Shown here in pieces: positions 25,449 to 34,034 of a stretch of DNA of 64,000 nt. Each line of letters starts with the position of its first letter. Within the stretch, counting starts at the first letter, position 1. This DNA comes from an uncultured Eubacteriales bacterium (lineage in GTDB: Bacteria > Bacillota > Clostridia > Lachnospirales > Lachnospiraceae), in NCBI GenBank assembly GCA_951800645.1, contig CATOIK010000015.1, positions 1-64,000 of the forward strand. The letters run 5' to 3'. A model generated the notes under the pieces. That model searched no databases and had not been told where the DNA came from. It saw only the letters and a list, made by a program, of their open reading frames with translations. A program made the position numbers and the translations under genes.

Positions 25449-26735
25449 TTAGAACAGTCCTGGGAACAGCAGGGACGGAATTGCCAGCCACAGATCCGGG
25501 AACAGTACCAGCAGTGCCAGCACAAGCATAGAAGACAGGAAATAAGGAAGCGCTCCCTTAAATGCATCCTCTATTGTAATGCCGCTGATGGATGACGCAA
25601 TCAGCAGACACAGACCGTAAGGCGGGGTTACCAGGCCAAGAGCCAGGGTAACAATGATGATCAGGCCCAGGATAATCGGGCTGATACCCAGGTTCGTAGC
25701 TGCCGGAAGAATGATCGGAACAAACAAGATCATAGCCGGAACCGCATCCATAAATGTACCTACAAACAGGAAGAATACCACAACTACCACCAAAAATACC
25801 AGTCTGCCGCCTGTCATGTTGGCAAAGAAGCCCTGTACCAGTACATTTAGCTGATAATAGCTCAGCAGCTCGCCCAAAGCGTTTGCCGTAGCCAGCGCAA
25901 ACAGAGACAGGGAGGACATCTTCATCGTCTCGATCAGGATCCTGGGCAGGTTCTTTACTTTAATGGTTTTATAATAGAACAGCCCTACAAACAGTGCATA
26001 GATACACGCAAATGCAGCAGACTCCGTGGGTGTGAACAGACCGGAAACAATGCCGCCAATCAGGATAATGGGAGTCAAAAGCGCCGGAAGCGATTCCATC
26101 GTCTGCCTCATAACCTGCTTCATGGGAACCCGCTCACACTTAGGGAAATTCTTCTTTTTAGCGTACATCTTGACTACAGCCATCATAGCCAGACCCAGAA
26201 GAATTCCCGGAATCAGACCAGACATGAACAGTGCGCCGGTACTTACATTTGCAATGCCTGCATACACAACCATGGTGATACTGGGAGGGATGATGGAGCC
26301 CAGTGTGGAGGACGCCGCTGTAACGCCTACGGATGTACCCTTGTCATAACCCTGTTTCTCCATAGCCGGAATAAAGATCTTGCCCACACCTGCAGTATCT
26401 GCCTGGGAGGAACCGGAAATACCTGCAAAAATCATGGATACTAATACATTGGAATATGCCAGGCCGCCGCGGAAATGTCCTACCATGGAGTTGCAGCAGT
26501 CAATCAGTTTTTCCGTGATAGCGCCCTCATTCATCAGGTTTGCAGCCAGGATAAACAGGGGAACTGCCAGCAGCGTAAAGCTGTTTAAGCCGTTGAACAT
26601 CTTGGAAAATACAACGGTATTGGGAATCATATCCAGGGAGGCAATTCCTGTAAAGGAAACGACTCCCAAAGCAAAGGAGATCGGAACTCCCAGAGCCACA
26701 AAGGCGATAAACATAATAACTAATACTGCAGGCAT
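25449..26735 (-). CDS. TRAP transporter large permease (DctM / YiaN type)
   Basis: A 428-residue membrane protein with about 12 helices, the transport subunit of a tripartite ATP-independent transporter that uses a sodium gradient. Family motifs include GISGSSQADTAGVGKIFIPAMEKQGYD, PPSITMVVYAGIANVS, FTPTESAAFACIYAL and GLVTPPYGLCLL. Its start shares one base with the stop of the small permease and follows GGAGGAACGAAATA. Together with the upstream reductase and YiaL-type genes it matches the E. coli yiaKLMNO order, which suggests a sugar-acid such as 2,3-diketo-L-gulonate as cargo. Confidence 0.93.
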   Translation of the reverse strand: MPAVLVIMFIAFVALGVPISFALGVVSFTGIASLDMIPNTVVFSKMFNGLNSFTLLAVPLFILAANLMNEGAITEKLIDCCNSMVGHFRGGLAYSNVLVSMIFAGISGSSQADTAGVGKIFIPAMEKQGYDKGTSVGVTAASSTLGSIIPPSITMVVYAGIANVSTGALFMSGLIPGILLGLAMMAVVKMYAKKKNFPKCERVPMKQVMRQTMESLPALLTPIILIGGIVSGLFTPTESAAFACIYALFVGLFYYKTIKVKNLPRILIETMKMSSLSLFALATANALGELLSYYQLNVLVQGFFANMTGGRLVFLVVVVVFFLFVGTFMDAVPAMILFVPIILPAATNLGISPIILGLIIIVTLALGLVTPPYGLCLLIASSISGITIEDAFKGALPYFLSSMLVLALLVLFPDLWLAIPSLLFPGLF

Positions 26736-27220
26736 TATTTCGTTCCTCCTTTCACAAGAGCGCTGATGTCCTCAGCAATCAGCTCCGCCAGATAAATACA
26801 GGAGGTGGCTCCGCAGATCGGCAGGCACAGCCAGGTCGGCCCTCTCTTTAAAGATGGGATATTCACCCAGGTATAATTCCAGAACTGTTTTGTCAGCTTG
26901 ACGCCATAGTAGACCATCAGCACTGCAAAAGCCAGCATGATCAGGGAAATAATCAGGTTCAATACATGTTTTGCCTTTTCATTTTTCAGCATATCGCCTA
27001 AAGAAGTAAATGCAAAATGCTGTTTTTCTAAAACCATAGCGCCTGCGCCCATAAATACAGCCCAGATAAAAGAATACATGGATACATCCTCTGTCCAGGT
27101 GGCTGCAATGCCCAGATAGCGGGAAAGCATCTGGTACACCACAGTCAAAAGGAAAATCAGCAGGAAAAATCCGCCTGCTGCAACCTGGATCTTCTGCAGC
27201 TTAGTTACTGCTTTTTTCAT
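26735..27220 (-). CDS. TRAP transporter small permease (DctQ / YiaM type)
   Basis: A 161-residue membrane protein with four predicted helices, the length and layout of DctQ. RYLGIAATWTEDVSMYSFIWAVFMGAGAMVLEKQH carries the family pattern of W-x-E followed by a hydrophobic helix and an acidic/basic residue pair. It bridges the binding protein and the large permease. AAAAGGAGAAACGAG precedes the ATG. It lies between the binding-protein and large-permease genes. Confidence 0.9.
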   Translation of the reverse strand: MKKAVTKLQKIQVAAGGFFLLIFLLTVVYQMLSRYLGIAATWTEDVSMYSFIWAVFMGAGAMVLEKQHFAFTSLGDMLKNEKAKHVLNLIISLIMLAFAVLMVYYGVKLTKQFWNYTWVNIPSLKRGPTWLCLPICGATSCIYLAELIAEDISALVKGGTK

Positions 27221-27304
27221 CTCGTTTCTCCTTTTCCCTAAATATTACAGTTCTATTCCAAATACATGCTCTGCAGACAGCATACCTTGTCTCTATTTCT
27301 GTTT

Positions 27305-28366
27305 TTATTCCACAGCTGCTGCCCGGATCATCTCCAGTTCAGCAGTCATGTTGTTGTCTGCTGCAAATTTGTCCTGAATTGGGAGAGCCAGAGCCTTGAA
27401 TGCATCGATGTCCATATCCTCAAACTCTGTCACAACTGCGCCGTCAGCAATAACCTTCTCTTTGGATTCCTTGAACATTCTGTAAACAACCTGGCGTTCT
27501 TCCTGGGTGCAGGCCTCAACAGCCTCATCAATCCAGCCCTTCTGTTCGTCACTCAGACTATCGTAGAAGTTGCCGTTCATCAGCAGAAGACGGGTAGTGT
27601 AATCGTGATGGGTTTCAGAGATGTATTTGCCGTTATCAGTCTTGTGATGCTCTTTCAGCATAAAGCTGGTGTAGTCATTCTCCGCAGAATCCACAACCCC
27701 CTGCTGAAGCGCCTGATACAGCTCGCCCCATGCAACAGAGGTGGGAATAGCGCCGCAGGATTTCCAGAAATCCTGCTGTACCTGGGAAGACTGGGTGCGG
27801 ATGGTCATGCCTTTTAAGTCAGCGGGGGAGGTAACCGGTTTCTTGCCGTAGTAGTCACGCACGGAAGAAGACCAGTAAGCCATGATGCGGAAATTGTTTC
27901 CTGTCTTTTCCGAAACGGTATGTTTCATCTTCTCGCCAAATTCGCCGTCCAGGCATTTCTCCCAATGGTCAAAGCTGTCAAATAAGTAGTTCAGGGAGAA
28001 AATATCCACTTCCGGAACACCAATGGAAGTCATGAATCCGGGAGACGCAACTACCATAGATACAGCGCCCATCTCCAGCTTCTCAATCAGCTCATTCTCA
28101 TTCTCGCCAAGGGTTCCCTTATGTACCGTAACTGCAATCTTACCGCCGGAAATATCCTCAACCACCTCTTTAAACTTATCCATACCATAGGAGTAAGGAT
28201 TATCCAGAGAAGTCTGGTTGGATGCGATGATCAGGTTCAGCTCTGCTGCCTCGCTGCCGCCTGCCTGTGCAGCAGTCGTAGATGCTGCCGGTGCTCCTCC
28301 TCCGCATCCTGCTAAAGATGCTGCTGCCATAACGCCTGCCAGTACCAAAGATAATTTCTTTTTCAT
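27305..28366 (-). CDS. TRAP transporter solute-binding lipoprotein (DctP / YiaO type)
   Basis: A 353-residue DctP-family protein with lipobox SLAGC after a typical signal peptide. The family core is intact: HKGTLGENENELIEKLEMGAVSM, the carboxylate-binding Arg in LKGMTIRTQSS (near 190) and LYQALQQGVVDSAENDYTSF. It captures an organic or sugar acid outside the cell. The gene order reductase, YiaL-type, binding protein, small permease, large permease supports a sugar-acid ligand. Confidence 0.92.
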   Translation of the reverse strand: MKKKLSLVLAGVMAAASLAGCGGGAPAASTTAAQAGGSEAAELNLIIASNQTSLDNPYSYGMDKFKEVVEDISGGKIAVTVHKGTLGENENELIEKLEMGAVSMVVASPGFMTSIGVPEVDIFSLNYLFDSFDHWEKCLDGEFGEKMKHTVSEKTGNNFRIMAYWSSSVRDYYGKKPVTSPADLKGMTIRTQSSQVQQDFWKSCGAIPTSVAWGELYQALQQGVVDSAENDYTSFMLKEHHKTDNGKYISETHHDYTTRLLLMNGNFYDSLSDEQKGWIDEAVEACTQEERQVVYRMFKESKEKVIADGAVVTEFEDMDIDAFKALALPIQDKFAADNNMTAELEMIRAAAVE

Positions 28367-28467
28367 AACTATATTTCCCTTCTTTGTTTAAATTATATTT
28401 TCACACAGCGGCCATTCCTCCGACTGCCGTGCAAAGCTCTCTGCTTTGTCAATACGCCGCCTCTGCT

Positions 28468-28932
28468 TTACAGCAAAGCGACAGATACCTTTACTACAAC
28501 CTTGCGTACCTTCATCGGCTCTCCGGATGCACAGGCCGGACGATGAATATCTTCCGGGAAAAAGATGCTGAAGCAGCCTGGAACCGCCTCAATAAAGCCC
28601 TCGTTCTCCACAGATTCATAAAAGATCAGATCTTTCTCGGCTATGCGCTCATCCACCTTGCATTTGCCGGTGTCGGGAGCAAAACCCAGGCGTTCTCTAC
28701 CAGAGGCCAGAAACTGTACATCCGCATATTTTTCATGAACCTCCGGCCGCTTGTCAGAAGCTGCTCCAGTCTCAACATCAAAAACCTGCGCATAAATATC
28801 CTTTCCCTGGATCTCATAGACGCCCGGCTCCATATTCACAAAATCATTGGCTTTTAAGTAGGCAATGGCAGTCTGAATTGCCTGCGGATATTTACTCAGA
28901 TCATCTTTTCCGTAAATCGATGAAAATATCAT
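28468..28932 (-). CDS. YhcH/YjgK/YiaL-family protein
   Basis: A 154-residue cupin-like protein of the DUF386 family. Features are the conserved HEKYADVQFLASGRERLGF and the C-terminal FPEDIHRPACASGEPMKVRKVVVKV, with His and Glu residues that can bind a metal. E. coli YiaL sits at the same place in the yia operon; NanQ (YhcH) of this family accelerates sialic-acid anomer opening, so a sugar anomerase or isomerase role is plausible. GGGAGGATATGGGAC precedes the ATG. A second, divergent copy is at 47618-48127. Confidence 0.88.
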   Translation of the reverse strand: MIFSSIYGKDDLSKYPQAIQTAIAYLKANDFVNMEPGVYEIQGKDIYAQVFDVETGAASDKRPEVHEKYADVQFLASGRERLGFAPDTGKCKVDERIAEKDLIFYESVENEGFIEAVPGCFSIFFPEDIHRPACASGEPMKVRKVVVKVSVALL

Positions 28933-28953
28933 GTCCCATATCCTCCCTGTTTC

Positions 28954-29958
28954 TTAAAATCCCAGTACGGCATTCCATTTTTCTTCAATAACCGGAATCC
29001 CGTTTGCCTTATTGTCTCTGCGGGTGTTGATCTCAATCTCACCCGGATAATACACCACGCCGCCTTCTTTAATGGGAGTGGAACCCTTAATGTCTTCAAC
29101 CAGCTCATCTACAATACGGTCTGTAGTTCCAGGCTCGTTAAACTTACCCGGATCAATGGCAATCATGATCTGGGACAGCCCCACCTCATCGCCGAAGGTG
29201 CCGATCTTTCTGACTGAATTTGCGTCTGTCAAAACTGTTGCGATCAAATCCATGAGAATGGAAATTCCGCTGCCTTTCCAGTAGCCCATAGGAAGCACTC
29301 TCCAGGTCTTCTCAATCGCCGCAGGATCTGTGGTTAAGTTGTCGTTCTCATCATAGCCGCCCGGTACAGGAAGCTGCTGCCCTTTCAGTCTGGTCTCCTC
29401 AATCTTTCCATAGGAGAACTGGGATACCGCACAGTCCACCACCACATGGTCGCCGTTGCTTTTAGGAACTGCGAAGATGATCGGATTGTTGCCGATCCGG
29501 CGATCCTTGGCGCCCCAGGCCGGCATGTTGGGCATTGTATTAGACCAGCAGATGCCGATGCACCCCTGGTCTGCCGCCTGCCAGCCATAGCTGCCGCCCC
29601 GCATCCAGTGGTTGCTGTTTCCCAATGCAACCATGCCAATGCCGTACTGCTTAGCCAGCTCACATGCCCGATCCATAGCCTGCTTCGCATTCAGCGGACC
29701 AAATCCTCTGTGTCCGTCCCATCTCTCAATGGCGCCCATGCTCATCTCACAGGTAGCTGTCACCTCCGGGTCAATTTCGCCCTTATCCAGATACTCCACG
29801 ACTCTCGGAAACCGATTCAAACCGTGGCTGTAGATGCCATCCAGGCTGTTGGATGCAAAAACCGCTGCTGCATCCGATGCGTTTTTTTCCGAAAAGCCTC
29901 TGCTGATAAGAACCCGTTTAAACTCTGCCACCATATCGTCATATTTGATTCTTAGCAT
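28954..29958 (-). CDS. YiaK-like 2,3-diketo-L-gulonate reductase (malate/lactate dehydrogenase superfamily)
   Basis: A 334-residue NAD(P)H-dependent reductase of the Ldh2/MDH2 family. The catalytic His is in DGIYSHGLNRFPR (near 44). GNSNHWMRGGSYGWQAADQGCIGICW and LPMGYWKGSGISILMDLIA are shared with E. coli YiaK, which reduces 2,3-diketo-L-gulonate to 3-keto-L-gulonate. It is the first gene of the operon, with a LacI-type operator between promoter and start codon. The ATG at 29958 lies seven bases after GGAG; another ATG six bases upstream is too close to it. Confidence 0.88.
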   Translation of the reverse strand: MLRIKYDDMVAEFKRVLISRGFSEKNASDAAAVFASNSLDGIYSHGLNRFPRVVEYLDKGEIDPEVTATCEMSMGAIERWDGHRGFGPLNAKQAMDRACELAKQYGIGMVALGNSNHWMRGGSYGWQAADQGCIGICWSNTMPNMPAWGAKDRRIGNNPIIFAVPKSNGDHVVVDCAVSQFSYGKIEETRLKGQQLPVPGGYDENDNLTTDPAAIEKTWRVLPMGYWKGSGISILMDLIATVLTDANSVRKIGTFGDEVGLSQIMIAIDPGKFNEPGTTDRIVDELVEDIKGSTPIKEGGVVYYPGEIEINTRRDNKANGIPVIEEKWNAVLGF

Positions 29959-29985
29959 ATTCATTCTCCTCTTTCACACTCTTTT

Positions 29986-29997
29986 GCAATCGATTGC
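29986..29997. promoter_or_regulatory. LacI-type operator O1
   Basis: GCAATCGATTGC is a perfect 12-bp palindrome centred just downstream of the yiaK-type promoter -10 box, a repressor position. It has the central CG of LacI-family operators. Confidence 0.8.
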
Positions 29998-30008
29998 TAA
30001 CCATCTGT

Positions 30009-30037
30009 ATCATATCACAGCCGTTTACACTTTTCAA
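30009..30037 (-). promoter_or_regulatory. Promoter of the yiaKLMNO-like operon
   Basis: TTGAAA (30032-30037) and TATGAT (30009-30014), 17-bp spacer, minus strand. Operator O1 lies right after the -10 box at the likely start of transcription. Confidence 0.7.
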
Positions 30038-30126
30038 GTTCATCAATATTGTGCTTTTTAACAATATTTTTTACAGTTTTATATCTATATTGCACAACCC
30101 CTTGCTTCATCACTAGAAAAATAGTC

Positions 30127-30138
30127 GCAATCGATTGT
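30127..30138. promoter_or_regulatory. LacI-type operator O2
   Basis: GCAATCGATTGT shares the core CAATCGATTG with O1, centred 141 bp from it. Two sites allow DNA looping by a tetrameric repressor or separate control of the LacI-type gene and the operon. Confidence 0.7.
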
Positions 30139-30244
30139 GATATAAATAAAAGCCCATTCTTAACCTGCAGAGCATTTTGATTCATAGGACAAACTTTTCT
30201 TAGAAATAGAAAAGCACACAAGACCAAGGCTTTCTGCCATTGGC

Positions 30245-31237
30245 TTATGTGCTTTCCCGCTCGATGATCTTTGAAAACAGCATCATCTTTTTACTCTTTA
30301 CAGTCCCTTCCAGACCTTCCCACAAAATTCCCGCCGCCGACTCACTTAGCTCATGCAGCTTATTGTCCAGGGTTGTCAGCTTCGGCTTACAGATTTCTCC
30401 GTAAATGCTGTTGTTCACGCCGATAAGTCCCAGTTGTTCCGGCACCTGATACCCCATATCCTGAGCCGCGTGGACGCCGCCTACGGCAATCAGGTCAATG
30501 CTGTAGATAATTCCCTCCACATCCGGATGCTCTCTGATGATCCGCATAGTAGTATCATAGCCGCCCTGGAGGGAGCTTTCCTCTGACTCATACAGCCAAA
30601 GCGCATCCTCAGGCGCTCCATGCTTCCTCATTCCATCACAGTAGCCCTGACGCTTTTTATAATTGGACGGCGAACTGGAATCCAGCACAAAAGCAATCTT
30701 CCGCTTATTTTTACTCCAAAGAAGATCTACGCACTGCTCCATCCCGGAATCTTCATCCACAATAACCCCGGACACATTGGGCAGATCCAGATAGCCGTTG
30801 ACGATCACCACCGGAACCTCCGGCAAGTGCCGTTTAATGCTCTCTTTCACCTTCTCAGTCATAAACATAGATCCCATTAGGATCACACCTTCCACACGGC
30901 GCTGTTCCAGAATCTCAATGTAGCGGGCCTTCTGCTCATCCTCCGCTCCCGTTCCCATGATAATGCAGCAATAACCGCGTTTCGTCAGCTCTTTCTCTAT
31001 CAGAAACGCACTGTTTGTATGGTGTGTTACCCGGATGTCCACAATCAGGATCCCTACCAGCCTGGAGGACTGCATAACCAGGCCTCTGGCTGCTGCGTTA
31101 GGCGTGTAATTGTATTTTTTCAGCAGGTTCTGCACCTTCCGCCTGGTCTCCGCCTTGATGCCCGGCTTGTTATTGATAACTCTGGAGACTGTGCTGGCTG
31201 CTACGCCTGCTTCCCGCGCAATATCATAAATTGTCAT
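30245..31237 (-). CDS. LacI-family transcriptional regulator
   Basis: A ~330-residue repressor. The N-terminal helix-turn-helix reads TIYDIAREAGVAASTVSRVINNKPGI, with the hinge helix in YTPNAAARGL. The periplasmic-binding-like domain follows (GILIVDIRVTHHTN, GVIVDEDSGM, GVNNSIYGEICKPKLTTLD). It lies directly upstream of the yiaKLMNO-like operon, on the same strand, and probably binds the two CAATCGATTG operators. The ATG at 31237 puts TIYDIA at residue 2, as is usual for LacI proteins; its ribosome binding site (GAGAAGG) is very close. A GTG at 31273 is an alternative start adding 12 residues. Confidence 0.88.
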   Translation of the reverse strand: MTIYDIAREAGVAASTVSRVINNKPGIKAETRRKVQNLLKKYNYTPNAAARGLVMQSSRLVGILIVDIRVTHHTNSAFLIEKELTKRGYCCIIMGTGAEDEQKARYIEILEQRRVEGVILMGSMFMTEKVKESIKRHLPEVPVVIVNGYLDLPNVSGVIVDEDSGMEQCVDLLWSKNKRKIAFVLDSSSPSNYKKRQGYCDGMRKHGAPEDALWLYESEESSLQGGYDTTMRIIREHPDVEGIIYSIDLIAVGGVHAAQDMGYQVPEQLGLIGVNNSIYGEICKPKLTTLDNKLHELSESAAGILWEGLEGTVKSKKMMLFSKIIEREST

Positions 31238-31348
31238 ATCCTTCTCTGCTGTCTGTATTCTCCAGCATTTCACCGCCTTCTTCTGAATCTTTTGTGTTTA
31301 ACTATAGCGTATTTTGATGAAGACAACAAGTTTATTTTGCGAATATTT

Positions 31349-32056
31349 TCATTTTTTCGATGGCTCTGTCAGATGCATCGTCAACGGCATCATCAGATGA
31401 ACCAGCATCAGCTTGTATGCTGCGTCTCCATCCATTTCCCTAATGTGGGAACAGATCATTCGATGCTCTTTCAGCGTATCCTCTGTCCGCCCCGGCACCG
31501 ACAAAGCGCCCTGGGTTGTCAAGTGAATCAGGTACATGGAACGCTGGAAGGTCTGGGTAAATTCCCGGTTTCCCACATAATCAATCAGCGCCCGGTGGAA
31601 CTGATGGTCGTATTCCATAAACTGTTCCAGGCTCTCCCTGCTGCAGATGCCCTGCTTCAGATTCTCCGCACTGGGGCCGTACCTGCTGCTGAGGGCGCGC
31701 TCCTGCTTCTCCAAAAGCCGCTCCAGGACAGAAAGGAGCTTCTGTCCCTTCCTGGTATCCGCCTCAGCCGCTGCCATATGAACGCAAAACCCTTCGATAG
31801 CGCAGCGGATCTGGATGGTTTCCTCCATGTCCTCGCCGCTCAATGTCCGCACCTTGAAGCCCTTGCTGGGCACTACTGTGATATAACCATCCTGGCTTAA
31901 GCACTGAATAGCCTCCCGCATAGGCGTCCGGGAAATCCCGATCTGGGCCGACAGCCGAGTCTCTGAATAAAGCTCATCCGGACTCAGCTTTCCAGAAAGA
32001 ATCATCTCTTTCAGGTATTCATATGCCTGAACCTGAAGCGGACTCATCCGTTCCAT
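31349..32056 (-). CDS. GntR-family regulator with FCD domain
   Basis: A 235-residue regulator. The winged helix contains LKEMILSGKLSPDELYSETRL and IGISRTPMREAIQCLSQDGYI. The FCD domain (~75-225) has MEYDHQFHRALIDYVGN and HRMICSHIREMDGDAAYKLMLVHL, with the metal-ligand His residues of the family. GGAGGTGCGAA precedes the ATG. It is divergent from the cyclase and PanE-like genes and most likely controls them through the overlapping GGTATACC palindromes at 32166-32183. Confidence 0.9.
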   Translation of the reverse strand: MERMSPLQVQAYEYLKEMILSGKLSPDELYSETRLSAQIGISRTPMREAIQCLSQDGYITVVPSKGFKVRTLSGEDMEETIQIRCAIEGFCVHMAAAEADTRKGQKLLSVLERLLEKQERALSSRYGPSAENLKQGICSRESLEQFMEYDHQFHRALIDYVGNREFTQTFQRSMYLIHLTTQGALSVPGRTEDTLKEHRMICSHIREMDGDAAYKLMLVHLMMPLTMHLTEPSKK

Positions 32057-32162
32057 TTCGCACCTCCTCGTTTTATCTGATTCTGCTGCCTGCTGCTTTT
32101 CTATCTGTTTCTACTATGAATATCATAATGCATAATTCTTTATCCGTCAATCAAAAAAGGAC

Positions 32163-32191
32163 TTGACCGGTATACCGGTATACTGTATAAT
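32163..32191 (+). promoter_or_regulatory. Promoter with palindromic operator upstream of the cyclase gene
   Basis: TTGACC (32163-32168) and TATAAT (32186-32191), 17-bp spacer. The spacer is filled by the perfect palindrome GTATACCGGTATAC (32170-32183), overlapped by ACCGGTATACCGGT (32166-32179). A repressor here would block polymerase; the divergent GntR/FCD gene is the obvious candidate. Confidence 0.8.
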
Positions 32192-32238
32192 GAGGACAGA
32201 GTTACTGTTATCTTTACAATTCAGGAGGTATTTTATCA

Positions 32239-32927
32239 TGGAAGCAGTTTATCAGTTAGGCAATTTAAGAGTTGTGGATCTCACAAAGACCCTGGATCCG
32301 GCTACGGAAAGCCGCCGCTGCCATCTGATCCGCTATAACACCGGAGGTCCTATCCCGGATTTCCACACAGCACTGGATCTGACCAGCCATCTGGGAACTC
32401 ACTGCGAATGCCCCTATCACCATTTTGAGGACGGAAAGTCTGTGGGAGAACTTCCACTGACCTCCTTTATGGGCCGTGCCATCTATGTAAACATTGATTT
32501 TCTGGAGCCCAACGCTCACATCAGCGCCGCTGATCTAGACCGTGCCTGCGGCGACCGCATCAAGGAAGGGGACATTGTCATTCTGGACAGCAACTGGAAA
32601 TTCCCGCCCTTTACGCCCAAAACCAACAGCCCGGAAGACAAGCGCCTGTTCATCAACGCAGAATCTGCATGGTGGTTCCGTAACCACAAGGTAAAATGCG
32701 TTGGCTTCGGCGACGGTGTTTCCATCGAAAACTGCGAGGAGGATGTAAAGCCCTTCCATGACATTCTGATGGAAGTGGACATCACCTTCCTGGAAGTATT
32801 AAAGAACTTAGACCAGCTGACCAGCGACACCTTCTTTATGTCCTTCGCAGCCCTGCCCATTTTGGGCGCAGACTCCTGCCCTGTGCGCGCATACGCCATT
32901 GAAGGACTGGCAGAGTTCTCTAAATAA
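32239..32927 (+). CDS. Cyclase-family metal-dependent hydrolase (kynurenine formamidase-like fold)
   Basis: A 229-residue protein of the cyclase/KynB superfamily. The metal-binding signature is SHLGTHCECPYHHF (near 56-69), a variant of HxGTHxDxPxH with Glu in place of Asp. VILDSNW and the closing Cys-containing ILGADSCPVRAYAIEGL follow. Family members hydrolyse N-formylkynurenine, isatin or other cyclic amides; the sequence does not fix the substrate. The ATG at 32239 follows CAGGAGGTATTTTATC. The next gene encodes a PanE-like reductase, which suggests a short catabolic pathway under GntR control. Confidence 0.85.
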
Positions 32928-32945
32928 TCATACTTGAACCCACAT

Positions 32946-32970
32946 CGGCTCTGGCGTTCCACCAGAGCCG
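32946..32970 (+). terminator. Intercistronic hairpin
   Basis: CGGCTCTGG (32946-32954) pairs with CCAGAGCCG (32962-32970) around a 7-nt loop. Only a weak T tract follows (GTATTCTATCC), so it may only partly terminate before the PanE-like gene. Confidence 0.6.
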
Positions 32971-33002
32971 GTATTCTATCCCCGGAAAGGACGGTATTTC
33001 AT

Positions 33003-33923
33003 ATGAGAATTGCAGTAATCGGCGCTGGAGCCATGGGCTCTATTTATGGCGGACATTTATCCTTACACAACCAGGTATTCCTCATCGATACCAATCAGGC
33101 TATTGTAGATCATATCAACGCAGAAGGCCTGGTTATTCAGGAAAACGGTGCTGATACCGTTTATCATCCTACAGCGCTGACCTCCACAGAAGGCCAGGCT
33201 CCCATGGACTTGATCATTCTGTTTGTAAAATCCCTGTTTTCCAGAACTGCACTTCAGGCAAATCAAGGAATCATCGGGCCAGACACCTATTTAATGACGC
33301 TGCAGAACGGCTCTGGACATGAAGATATTTTAGGAAAGTTCGTCTCCCAGGATCACATCATCATCGGCACCACAGAGGACAACGGTGCTGTTCTGGCTCC
33401 TGGACTCGTACGCCGCGGAGGCACCGGCAAAACCAACATCGGCATGCTGACTGCTGACAGCCAGAACTTCCTTCCCCGATTAAAAGAAACGCTGGACGCC
33501 TGCGGATTCCAGGGCATTATTCATGAAAATATCCAGCAGCTGATCTGGAACAAGCTGTTTACCAATGTATCCTTAAGCGCTGTCACTGGCGTTCTGCAGG
33601 TACCTATGGGCTTTATCGCCGGCAATGAGCACGCCTGGAATATCACCAGGCAGCTAATCCACGAGGCAGTTGCCGTAGCCCATGGTCTTGGCCTGGAAGC
33701 CGATGAGGCAGAAATTACAGAAAAAGTCCGTCAGACCTCCCTAGGCTCTCCGGAAGGCGTCACCTCCATCTGCGCCGACTTAAAAGCCGGACGGAAAACC
33801 GAGGTAGACACCATCAGCAGTTCTGTTGTCCGTGCCGCCAGAAAATGCGGCATAACCGCTCCCACTCATGAAATGATTGTAGAGCTGATACATGCAATGG
33901 AAGATCGGCAGGAAGCTTTCTAA
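33003..33923 (+). CDS. 2-dehydropantoate 2-reductase-like enzyme (PanE/ApbA family)
   Basis: A 306-residue NADPH-dependent reductase. The N-terminal Rossmann motif is MRIAVIGAGAMGSIYGGHL. The family Lys is in FVKSLFSRTALQA, and the second catalytic Lys/Asn motif is LIWNKLFTNVSLSAVTGVL (near 178-196). LKAGRKTEVDTIS and GITAPTHEMIVELIHAME are typical C-terminal motifs. Classical PanE makes pantoate for coenzyme A, but position next to a cyclase-family hydrolase under a GntR operator suggests another 2-ketoacid substrate. The ATG at 33003 follows AAAGGACGG. Confidence 0.85.
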   Translation: MRIAVIGAGAMGSIYGGHLSLHNQVFLIDTNQAIVDHINAEGLVIQENGADTVYHPTALTSTEGQAPMDLIILFVKSLFSRTALQANQGIIGPDTYLMTLQNGSGHEDILGKFVSQDHIIIGTTEDNGAVLAPGLVRRGGTGKTNIGMLTADSQNFLPRLKETLDACGFQGIIHENIQQLIWNKLFTNVSLSAVTGVLQVPMGFIAGNEHAWNITRQLIHEAVAVAHGLGLEADEAEITEKVRQTSLGSPEGVTSICADLKAGRKTEVDTISSSVVRAARKCGITAPTHEMIVELIHAMEDRQEAF

Positions 33924-33948
33924 ATTCTCAAATATATTTGAAAAACAC

Positions 33949-33977
33949 TTGTGATTTTCCTTCAATGATGCTACGAT
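33949..33977 (+). promoter_or_regulatory. Probable promoter of asnA
   Basis: TTGTGA (33949-33954) and TACGAT (33972-33977) with a 17-bp spacer, 58 bp before the asnA start. Confidence 0.45.
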
Positions 33978-34034
33978 AGATAGGATTATTTGGCGTAACC
34001 GTTATTATTTTCCATCTGTTGGAGGAATATTTGT

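Noticed and set aside
30015-30227. A 70-residue minus frame in the LacI-yiaK intergenic region
   Set aside because: It covers the promoter and operator O2, has no ribosome binding site and no recognisable domain.
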